From assembly GCA_027382625.1 (NCBI GenBank), contig JAJKFJ010024594.1, positions 1 through 13,161 of the forward strand: a stretch of DNA of 13,161 bases, in the 5' to 3' direction. This DNA is from Tetmemena sp. SeJ-2015. Lineage: Eukaryota; Ciliophora; Spirotrichea; Sporadotrichida; Oxytrichidae. Shown here piece after piece: positions 6,862-13,161 of the stretch (position 1 is its first letter; the number at the start of each line of letters is the position of its first letter). Made by a program: the position numbers and the translations under genes. Under the pieces are notes generated by a model that saw only the letters and a program-made list of their open reading frames with translations, was not told the origin of the DNA and did not search any database.

Positions 6862-7266
6862 AGTAGGAATTTTTATTAAAATCAGTGATTGATTAAAATA
6901 ATCAATTGAGAGTTGCAAATTGGAGTCAGTTGAAATCATAAATTTACCCTCTGATCTGTAGCTTGTTTAATAGCTTATAAAAAGTTAATATAAGCTTCTT
7001 CTTTAATCATCGCTCCAGCACCTCTCAGTAGCGAGATACGCCTCGCGCAAATGAATTATTTCAGTCTCTCAAGACCTTGTTTCGCTTAAAACTCTTTACT
7101 TAGCACTCCCACACAAAAGTTGTAGGATAAAAAGGTCTTAGAATTTTATGGTGAATCGAATGGTGTAATATTTATTCATATCTGATACACTTAAACTGTC
7201 ACTGATTTATTCCATTTTAATTTAATATCTATTTTGATTCTCTTTTTTATTAAATTCTCAGCTATA
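6862..7266 (+). repeat. Family A element, copy A2
   Basis: About 405 bp, colinear with A1 and in the same orientation. The left end is TAGGAATTTTTATTAAAATC. The right end is AATTCTCAGCTATA, whose reverse complement TATAGCTGAGAATT is the terminal motif. Shared landmarks are CTCTGATCTGTAGCTTGTTT (6950-6969), AGCACCTCTCAGTAGCGAGA, AGCACTCCCACACAAAAG and TGAATCGAATGGTGTAATA (7152-7170). It is one of the best-preserved members of the family and lies within the interval bounded by the long inverted repeat. Confidence 0.7.
6920..7258 (+). pseudogene. Family A conserved peptide, copy A2
   Basis: A single frame, interrupted by one TGA (7052-7054), carries both conserved blocks. The first is SVEIINLPSDLQLVQQLIKS, then YKLLLQSSLQHLSVARYASR. 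The second is DLVSLKTLYLALPHKSCRIK, then QNFMVNRMVQ and a hydrophobic end. TAA/TAG codons occur at Gln positions, including TAG 6959-6961, which is TAG in A1 and CAG in the split copy. In A1 and A3 the two blocks are one base out of frame with each other, so A2 probably preserves the ancestral reading best apart from the TGA. The product would be Leu/Gln-rich with a C-terminal hydrophobic segment. I recognise no family. Confidence 0.45.
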
Positions 7267-7961
7267 ATTAATATAATAATTTCATCTTTTTTATTGATAA
7301 TAAATAACAAAGGATCCAAAGAAGCTCAACTTACTTTCAATTTAATGACCAGGTTAGTTTATAAAATTAAATAAAAGCAGTCTAAGACAGGTTCTGGTAG
7401 TCCATTGGAAATAACCTTAATAGTAATATCTTTGACTTGTTTTAATTAATTTTAGTTTAAAATTTATTTAATTAGGTTGTGGATGCCTAAAGATTGAAGG
7501 TAAAAAGGAATTTATTTTTCTAATGATCTGATTATACTCAAGAGTTACTAGCAGTTTTCCAAATTAAAATCCGTTTAAATATTAATTTTGCTTAAACCTC
7601 TATTAATCAATAATAAATTATCCTCTAAGCTTACAGTCTTGATTTTCTCATATTAGAGGATTATTAAATGCTGGGTCGAGAGATTGTTTTATTGATGATG
7701 ACCTTATTGATAAATAGATTTAAATTAAATTTAAATATAAAAATAGCTTAATATAATAAAAATGTATAGGGAAAAGGATAATTTATAATTTTTAGCAAAT
7801 ACGATTCAAATTTTGTTTTTTTAATTATAAATTATAATTTTATACAAGATGAAAAAGATAATCTATATGTCTGAAATTATGATAGTTCTTTAAATTTTAT
7901 AACTTTATTAAAAAGTAATACCACTAAATAATAGGATATTACAAACTTGCTAATATTTTAA
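7267..7961. other. A/T-rich stretch with one short hairpin
   Basis: No gene is visible. A hairpin has arms TCCTCTAA (7621-7628) and TTAGAGGA (7653-7660), extended by one A-T pair. Related words (TTATCCTCTA) recur near 9292 and 11452, and inverted near 3331, too short to call a family. Confidence 0.4.
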
Positions 7962-8081
7962 TTTAATTAATTAGGAATTAAACACCCCTAACAGGCATAA
8001 AATAACTTAATCGATTTAAAGTTAATTCACAGGCGTAACTCCTTGATCAGTTGTGCCACGTCACGTGATTGCCCACCTTCA
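7962..8081 (-). repeat. Right arm of the long inverted repeat
   Basis: Inverted partner of 3581-3705. The core 8001-8068 is identical to the reverse complement of 3597-3664 over 68 bases. Weaker shared words continue outward: GTATAC and the complement of TTTGTCTGG occur at 8100-8150 and at 3470-3490. The two cores bound about 4.47 kb that contains the nested A and U elements. Confidence 0.8.
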
Positions 8082-8460
8082 GTTATTTAGTGATGACGTA
8101 TACTCCCCTTTGAGAGATGGGAGAGGATCTCTACATGGCCAGACAAACTAGCAGTCGCTAGCACTCACTGATGTCAATTAAAATCAACCGGAAACTTGCT
8201 GATAAATCATTACTTAACAGAAGAATTTTAAATATGATATGATGTTTTTAATAAACAAACATTTTTTTATTTTCACAGCTATAAAAATATATAATGAAGT
8301 TATAATTTTTTTTTTTGTGCTTAGATTCATGAAATTAATAAATGCGCATGCTTACCACAATCACTGCGAGACCAATTGGAGCTGATGACTTCTGCGGCAC
8401 AAAATGAAGAGAGTCAATTACTCCTGAGTTGCCTTTTGGGACTTGTTGCTCCTCACCCAT
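8047..8460 (-). CDS. Candidate ORF, opposite strand, partly within the inverted-repeat arm
   Basis: With TAR as Gln, a 137-codon frame runs from ATG 8460 to TGA 8049-8047. The first ~40 residues lie in a G/C-richer island and look protein-like: MGEEQQVPKGNSGVIDSLHF, then VPQKSSAPIGLAVIVVSMRI. Coding character is lost at 8340-8220, where the DNA is A/T-rich. A GTAAGC directly after the first block (8355-8350) could be a splice donor, with a TTTATCAG at about 8206-8199 as a possible acceptor. A competing - strand frame (about 8540-8369, TGA-terminated) includes GVAYIYLALKKWVRSNKSQK, and the + strand is open too. I cannot decide which frame is real and recognise none. Confidence 0.3.
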
Positions 8461-8943
8461 TTCTTGAGAGCCAAGTAAATGTACGCCACACCTTCGGGAA
8501 GGGAAGGTTTTAAAGGAGATGAGGCCTCCTCATCGCCTCAGAGAGAGCGGCAACTATTCAACCTTGCCTTGATGAGGACTGCTGGCAAGCATCTGAAGCA
8601 GTGCAAGAGATTTCAGAGTAGCAGAGTTGAAAGTCAAGTTTCATTAATTCAGAATAAAGAAGAAATAGAGATGAAGAGAAATTAAAAAAGACGATCAATG
8701 ATTTACCTCACAGGTAAAAGGGAGTTACAAACATACATCATTAGTAGATAATAAAGAGTATATGTCCCAGATTTCATTCTCCCTAAATTCTTCAAATTCT
8801 TAATTAATTTATCTTAATAAGAATTAGTTTTTCTATTTTCAAACTTAAAAGAAAGGGCAAGTCAACTGCTGCACCTATTTATATAAAATTATACGTTATT
8901 TCGCATAATAAAATAATCAAAAATTAGCATGAATTAATTATGA
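8428..8943 (+). CDS. Candidate ORF in a G/C-richer island
   Basis: Between TGA 8425 and a TGA at about 8941 this + strand frame is open if TAR is Gln. An ATG at 8479 begins MYATPSGREGFKGDEASSSP then QRERQLFNLALMRTAGKHLK. The section to about 8685 is basic and Ser/Glu-rich and ends in a standard TAA at 8683, after which the DNA turns A/T-rich. With only TGA as stop, open runs of this size are expected by chance, so the G/C-rich part up to 8685 carries most of the weight. It overlaps the - strand candidates; at most one is likely real. Confidence 0.25.
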
Positions 8944-9189
8944 AGTTTTGGCTTAAATACTCTAGATTTAGCTATTTATTTTTAAAGGACATTTCTTATT
9001 TTTGGAATTTTGACTGATGCCTGATAAATAAATGCTTTGGACATTGTTATAGAGTATCTAATGTCATAATTTATATAAGGAGTTAGTTAAAAATAGATTT
9101 AGTATATTTCTCAAGGATTGTAAAATTTAATTTAAATATTTTTTCTGAAAATTACTTAAAAAGATAATTTATTAGAGGAAGAGAAAAAA
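8700..9189. other. A/T-rich stretch without recognised genes
   Basis: No island, repeat arm or RNA motif stands out. Confidence 0.5.
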
Positions 9190-9300
9190 TTATAATTGAG
9201 GGTAAGGAATATGTAAAACTTTTGAGAAAAGAAAGAGGATTAAGTTATATTTACTTTTATTTTATAATATTGAATTTAAATGATGAACAAGTTATCCTCT
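9190..9300 (-). mobile_element. Possible terminal fragment of a ubiquitin-type element (U5)
   Basis: TATAATTGAGGGTAAGGAAT followed by an A/G-rich run and ATATTGAATTTAAATGATGA parallels the terminal 110 bp of U2 (GATCGAGGGTAAGGAAAACC...GAATTTAAATTTAATGAGGG). The small ORF start persists as IIEGKEYVK. Downstream similarity fades and no ubiquitin coding remnant could be found. Confidence 0.35.
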
Positions 9301-9922
9301 ATTGCTCTATCTGGACAACGTATCTTATGTATTCACTATCCTTATTGAGCTGTCAAATTAAGATTTTACTTCTTAAGTGTATGACTTAGATATTTATTTT
9401 GACGATTTGAATATTTTAAAATATTTGTTGAGATAGATTCTTAGTGGTCTCTTTCATGAGGTAAGATTTATCATGTACTTCTTCATTTGGTGGCTGTATT
9501 GCACTAATAAAAATCTTAAATCTATTGCTAAATATATTTCTCTATTTATTTAAGAAGGAGTTAGACTATTGTACTTGTTAGACTAGTTGCATTGAATCTT
9601 TCTACATGTTAAACTATTCAGACCTTAAAGTCTTTTATTCAGCTTAAATTTATTTTGTAAATTAATTTAATAATTTAAGAAATGTGTCGAACTTCCACTC
9701 TTTTAATTACTCTCGATAATCAATTCCAATCATCCTTACTTTAATATTAATTCATTAAAAGAATATGATTTAAAGAGTGAGAATAAGGGATTATTTATCG
9801 CTCTTGATTAGCTATGGAAGACCTATAATTGTATCTACTTGTCTGTAGATTTTGAGAAGGCAAGCTTTTCTTCAGTCTAATTACAGGAGAATATATAATT
9901 GTCAATTGAAGGGCGATCTTAC
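9301..9922. other. A/T-rich stretch without recognised genes
   Basis: A few slightly G/C-richer patches (9430-9500, 9830-9860) have no convincing frame. I see nothing supportable. Confidence 0.45.
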
Positions 9923-10043
9923 TATAGGTTGAATATGAATACATGATCGTCAATGGTCATAACTTAGAAATACATTCTGATTGAGTCCTTGTTCTGTGAT
10001 TCATAATAAATAACGCTATAAATTAAATTAAATCTTAATTTAA

Positions 10044-10366
10044 ATGTCTACTACAACAACTACATCCACAACTACTATCACAACTACATCCACAACAACA
10101 ACCTCAACTTCTACAACTTGAAGGCGGCACCTTGGAGGCAAAGATCCAGGACAAGGAAGGTATCTCTCCTGATTAACAGAGACTCATCTTCAACGAAAAG
10201 CAAGAAGGGTTACAAAAGTATGCTTCCATTTGCGTAATTTTGAACCACCTCAAGAATGAAATTAACATCATGCTCAAACAAAACTTTCACCGACTACAAC
10301 ATTCAGAAGGAGTCAACCCTCAACAGACAGCTGCTCAAAGCGCAGAAACAAAAACTATAACTATGA
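10044..10366 (+). pseudogene. Ubiquitin-like gene with putative 64-bp intron (U1)
   Basis: Recognisable ubiquitin sequence is EAKIQDKEGISPDQQRLIF, then NEKQEGLQK, an insert at 10218-10281 (GTATGC...), then TFTDYNIQKESTL, the tail NRQLLKAQKQKLQL and TGA 10364-10366. The Gln40 equivalent is TAA (10174-10176) directly before CAG for Gln41. Lys29, Lys33, Lys48 and Lys63 positions are retained. The LRLRGG tail is replaced by the same Leu/Lys/Gln tail as in U2. Excision of the insert restores frame and exact spacing, but its last bases are CAA where U2 has CAG and U3 has TAG, so splicing would be lost here. The N-terminal part is an ACT/ACA/CAA run open in more than one frame, and beta-strands 1-2 of ubiquitin are not recognisable. 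It is likely a decayed copy. Confidence 0.65.
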
Positions 10367-10523
10367 CTGGGGTGGTGGTGTTCATGTTATTGGTAATGAT
10401 CTTGTTGGGGCTGACTCCCTCATTAAATTTAAAAACATAATGCTTTTTAACTATCTCTAATTTAATATATATCACTTTGTTCAAGAACTCTCTCTTCATT
10501 AGGTTTTCCTTACCCTCGATCAT
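10335..10523 (-). CDS. Small ORF opposite the ubiquitin-like frame (U1)
   Basis: From ATG 10523, about 20 bp inside the terminal repeat, to a TGA after 62 codons. It begins MIEGKENLMKREFLNKVIYI, then KLEIVKKHYVFKFNEGVSPN, and ends in a hydrophobic VIVIVFVSAL. It needs no code reassignment. The first 38 residues are shared with the U2 ORF at 5037-5198, with mostly mild substitutions. The C-terminal part is antisense to the end of the ubiquitin-like gene and differs between copies. It is lysine-rich with an internal beta-like pattern. I do not recognise the family, and it could instead be non-coding terminal DNA that stays open by chance. Confidence 0.4.
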   Translation of the reverse strand: MIEGKENLMKREFLNKVIYIKLEIVKKHYVFKFNEGVSPNKIITNNMNTTTPVIVIVFVSAL

Positions 10524-10543
10524 GCATTCATATTCAACCTATA

Positions 10544-11629
10544 ATTTAAACAGAAATATTAAGCATTCTTTAAATTGTACTTAAAATAAAATTAGTACTC
10601 AGGACTTTATAAAAAAAATGACTTCTGCTTCACTTTGCATAATCTTTGAAGTTTCGTATTATTCTAATCCACATAATATAGTTGAGCTCTGATTACTCTA
10701 ATTTGAGAATGTAGAAATATCTTTCTGCATTTTATTTTAGCTTGAGTGAAGAAGTCAGAGTGCAATTTTAGAGGTTAGACATATTAAACTCAACTTTCTA
10801 CCATTTAAGCTCACAGAGCATGAATAATCTACAATATCACTACCTTGTAAAGCAATACCTAATTTAAATAATGAAGTATACAATGATGAAGAAAGAGGAG
10901 GCAAAGCACACTTTCTAAACAGATGGACAAAACCAATATGTTCAATTGTTTATTCTCTTTGTAGCTCTGCTCTTGCACTATGAAATCATTATTCCATTAT
11001 TTTATATTTCTAGACAGTTTTAATTAGTAACACCGCCCTTTAATTCACAATTAAATTCACTCCTATTTTTAATTTTTATAATTTTATATAGAATTTGCAA
11101 ATCAAATGACTCATTCCACATCGATTACTAGAGAAACAATTCATACTCAAAATTTAAGATAAAAAATTATATATAACAACCCCATATCCTATTAATTTGC
11201 AATTATTCAAATTATACAATTCCTGAATTTATTTAACTTTAGCCATCTTGCTTAATTATAATTTCAATATTTTTAATTATAATTAATTAAAATTAAAAAT
11301 AAACAAGCCACAAGATTTTATAAATTGTAGAATTGATGTAGATTGAAGAAGTTGGAAATTAAATCTCTGATTATTTTTATTATAGGCTTTAAAGATTGTA
11401 GCAAAAATAAACCCTGTTTAAATTAATTTAATATTAATCGTAAGCTTAAAGTCATCCTCTAATAAAAAAATTATCGACAGAGATATGAAGCCTTCTCAGT
11501 CAATTACCACTGTTTTGTATTCCCTTGATTTGCATTAATACAGTCTTTTATTTTCTATTAAATTCTTACAGCTATTACCTATAAAAGGTGGCTTTTTTAT
11601 TTTAATTTTGAAGCTGGTTTCTCTAGTTA
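10544..11629. other. A/T-rich stretch, no gene I can support
   Basis: Under the ciliate code a + strand frame is open from ATG 10871 to TGA 11486, beginning MKYTMMKKEEAKHTFQTDGQ with a hydrophobic segment LFILFVALLLHYEIIIPLF. Its second half is simple A/T-rich sequence full of TAR codons, as expected by chance when TGA is the only stop. A weak inverted pair, TGACTTCT...TCACT near 10620 and AGTGAAGAAGTCA near 10745, is the only other structure noticed. Confidence 0.4.
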
Positions 11630-11889
11630 ATCTCAATCATATCCTGTCAAAGACTTATTGAATGAGAGTTGCTTCACGGATGCTCCTCTGAAATCACTTT
11701 AACTACATTAGTCTTCTTCTAACTGGTCTCTTCGAGGCTAGATCTTGACTCCTTCCCTCACTATCATTCTGAGAGGAGATATCCTTCTGAACTCAAATCT
11801 TCCTTTAGAAGGCGTAGCTTTCCTTCACTTGTTCTCGCTCAGAGGCACAAAAATGCTGAGAGACCATTCCTCTAGTGCTGCTTGTTGTT
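11630..11889 (+). other. G/C-richer island, coding strand unresolved
   Basis: The island is C/T-rich on the + strand. A + frame is open from about 11670 to TGA 11927 (with TAR as Gln) and is Ser/Arg-rich, for example LKSSFRRRSFPSLVLAQRHK. Purine richness on the - strand suggests the opposite direction, with pieces such as MVSQHFCASEREQVKESYAF and VQKDISSQNDSEGRSQDLAS separated by TGA or a frame change. It lies directly upstream of the family A copy A3. No family was recognised. Confidence 0.3.
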
Positions 11890-12209
11890 TATGTTCACTC
11901 ACTAATCAGCTGCTCAAATTATAAGATGAGCTTGTTCTTCCACCATTACGATAGGAGGTACCAGTGAAGAGATGTTGAAGTCTTTGATTACGAACCAAGA
12001 AATTAACCAAATTCAAAAACTTGTGACTGAGGTAACTCTTTACACAAGCCCCTTCAAAGAAGATGCAAGGATCAAAGTTGCTCATAATTCCATGCTAAAT
12101 CGAATGGTAATAATTTTAACCCAAAATCTCACACTTCAACTGCCTAGGATTTTAAATTTTTTAATTTATTTATTAATTTAATTCTCTTTTTATTAAATTC
12201 TCACCTATA
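11890..12209 (+). repeat. Family A element, copy A3 (left end unclear)
   Basis: The 3' portion aligns with A1 and A2: AATCAGCTGCTCAAATTATA, TTACGATAGGAGGTACCAGT, ATGCTAAATCGAATGGTAAT (12093-12112) and the right end AAATTCTCACCTATA (reverse complement TATAGGTGAGAATTT). The left terminal repeat was not found. The copy is more G/C-rich than A1 and A2, possibly closer to the ancestral coding sequence. Confidence 0.55.
11904..12181 (+). pseudogene. Family A conserved peptide, copy A3
   Basis: The first block is in one frame (11904 onward): NQLLKLQDELVLPPLRQEVP, with TAA (11922) and TAG (11952) at the same columns as TAA and TAG codons in A1. The second block is one base out: TSEEMLKSLITNQEINQIQK, then LVTEVTLYTSPFKEDARIK and NSMLNRMVIILTQNLTLQL. 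In standard code an ORF starts at ATG 11972 and ends at TAA 12179. The second block is the most protein-like version in the window (balanced charged and hydrophobic residues, ordinary codons) and may be close to the source gene. The predicted fold looks helical. The family is not recognised. Confidence 0.45.
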
Positions 12210-12648
12210 ATTAATTGGGTGGAAGCATTTTTCGCCCCCGACTGAATCAATAAAAAAAGTATTAAATTGTAGTAATATAGAAGAACATAATAATGGGTAG
12301 AATATAAATGGATCACAGAAGTTTGGTATAATTAAATATAAAAGAGATCCAATTAATATAGTGTACTCTATCAAGGCTTAGATAACAGAAATTAATTAGA
12401 GATCTTAAAGCCATTAATCGAAACTATCCTTTTATAACTGTATGTTTCATTCAATCATTCTTCTTAATTTTCTAATTTCTAATTTTCATTTCTATTTCTG
12501 CCAGAAGTTGTCAACATGATTCATGATCTGCTTGATGTACTTTATGAATTATTCAATTATTAATTTTTACATAGGATAATAACTGATTTTCTAATTCAGT
12601 ACGATAAGTGCTGTTTTAAGAAATTGATTATTAATTATATTCCTAAAA

Positions 12649-12675
12649 TTTTACTTTTACTTTACTTTACTTTAC
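12649..12675. repeat. TTTAC microsatellite
   Basis: About five tandem units, TTTTAC TTTTAC TTTAC TTTAC TTTAC, read directly from the sequence. Confidence 0.85.
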
Positions 12676-12867
12676 AATTATTAATTTAAGGTTCCTCTTC
12701 TTAATGTCTAAGATAATTTATAGTTTATTAAATAATTTGAAAAGTACAAGTTTACTCAAACTACCTCCACAGACATTCGAACTCTGACTAAAGGAAAACA
12801 AAATAATTCAGGTAAGTAGATTAGGAATTTCATACTTATGAAATGTAGAGATTCTTATTTTATCCAT

Positions 12868-12910
12868 TATCCTTAACCCCGATCCTGTATTCATATCCTT
12901 CCTAAAATTA
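12868..12910 (+). mobile_element. Possible solo end of a ubiquitin-type element
   Basis: CCTTAACCCCGATCCTGTAT then TCATATCCTTCCTAAAATT parallels the U1 right end (CCTTACCCTCGATCATGCAT then TCATATTCAACCTATAATT), with several mismatches. No interior remnant could be identified upstream. Confidence 0.35.
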
Positions 12911-13161
12911 AATTTAATGTTTCATGTTTAAATTTCGGCAAATTAGAATAAAAAGTCATTAAAAAGATTTATGAAAGGATTAATCCCTATTTGCAATACT
13001 TAGTCATCGCATTCAAATTTCAGTCTCAAAAGTAACTTCAGTATTCATTTTTTCATTGAGATTTTCTCTTTCCCAATCGAGCGAAATATGTTTGCTGGAG
13101 TCGTCTTTTAATAGTCCAAAAGTCTCCAGAAGGAAGTTCGAGTCCTACTGAGTGCTGCCTC

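Larger units (their letters stand above)
9923..10543 (+). mobile_element. Ubiquitin-bearing TIR element, copy U1 (best preserved)
   Basis: This ~621-bp element starts TATAGGTTGAATATGAATAC and, read on the other strand, ends TATAGGTTGAATATGAATGC. The inverted ends match over about 27 bases with few differences and start at a TA. From left to right it holds a ~90-bp leader shared with U2, U3 and U4 (around TGATTGAGTCCTTGTTCTGT), the low-complexity ACT/ACA start, a ubiquitin-like frame, and a ~170-bp 3' region that on the other strand encodes the small ORF. No transposase is seen, so movement would need factors supplied in trans. The size and end structure suit a MITE-like or TA-bounded IES-like element. 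Confidence 0.85.
12210..13161. other. A/T-rich stretch with scattered remnants
   Basis: No gene is supported. It contains a TTTAC microsatellite and a possible element end (both listed separately). The last ~70 bp (13090-13161) are G/C-richer, with an inverted pair CTGGAG...CTCCAG and a B-box-like GTTCGAGTCC, but they do not fold into a tRNA. Confidence 0.45.

Noticed and set aside
10871..11488. 205-codon + strand frame in ciliate code with a hydrophobic segment
   Set aside because: With TGA as the only stop and this A/T content, runs of this length are expected by chance among six frames. The second half is simple A/T sequence and no G/C island supports it.
1056..11929. TGA read as an amino acid (in-frame TGA at 1056, 5959, 8425 and 11927 within coding-like runs)
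   Set aside because: None of these has a homologous column showing which residue would fit. In A1 a TGA replaces a sense codon present in other copies, which points to mutation. The ubiquitin-like and tRNA-binding frames end at TGA.
13090..13161. Possible tRNA (GTTCGAGTCC near the end)
   Set aside because: The T-arm does not pair properly and no 5' acceptor strand complementary to the last bases is present upstream. At most a B-box-like word, and the window ends here.
1..13161. CRISPR array, bacterial operons, telomeric C4A4/C4A2-type repeats, rRNA
   Set aside because: No regularly spaced direct repeats, Shine-Dalgarno-led ORFs, telomere units or rRNA-like conserved stretches were seen on either strand.

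Overview
The window looks like ciliate germline (micronuclear-type) DNA, or an old repeat-rich region of a ciliate genome. It is strongly AT-rich, with short islands of higher GC and coding character in otherwise featureless A/T sequence. No long standard-code ORF exists. The best evidence for the organism is the code. Wherever a recognisable protein fragment has an in-frame TAA or TAG, it falls where Gln is expected: ubiquitin Gln40 is TAA near 10174, ubiquitin Gln31 is TAG near 5420, and one column of a repeat-encoded peptide is TAG, TAG and CAG in three copies. TGA behaves as the stop. This fits a spirotrich or oligohymenophorean ciliate; I cannot name the genus.

Layout. 1-345: coding-like island (family B copy 1). 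843-1326: two small candidate genes. 1721-1906: a clear fragment of an EMAP II/TyrRS-type tRNA-binding domain, broken abruptly 20 bp before repeat A1 (1912-2288). 2399-~2990: a decayed ubiquitin-bearing element (U3). 3581-3705 and 7962-8081: arms of a long inverted repeat with a 68-bp identical core. Between the arms lies a nest: one A element (from 4170) split by two ubiquitin-bearing elements, U4 (~4220-4849, + strand) and U2 (5017-5633, - strand). An unidentified coding-like stretch, a decayed B copy and a further A copy (6862-7266) follow. 8047-8943: GC-richer island with overlapping candidate ORFs. 9923-10543: the best-preserved ubiquitin element (U1). ~11890-12209: another A copy behind a GC-richer stretch. 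The rest is A/T-rich and empty to my eye.

The main finding is a family of ~620-bp elements (U) with inverted ends beginning TATAGGTTGAATATG. They have the TA flank expected of Tc1/mariner-like elements and of TA-bounded ciliate internal eliminated sequences (IESs). Each carries a ubiquitin-derived reading frame, interrupted at the same point by a 64-65-bp intron-like insert, and opposite it a second small ORF that starts just inside the terminal repeat. A second family (A, ~380-400 bp) has related TATAG ends and encodes a different conserved peptide that I do not recognise. The frames are damaged, so most copies are probably non-functional. No rRNA, tRNA, CRISPR or bacterial features were found.
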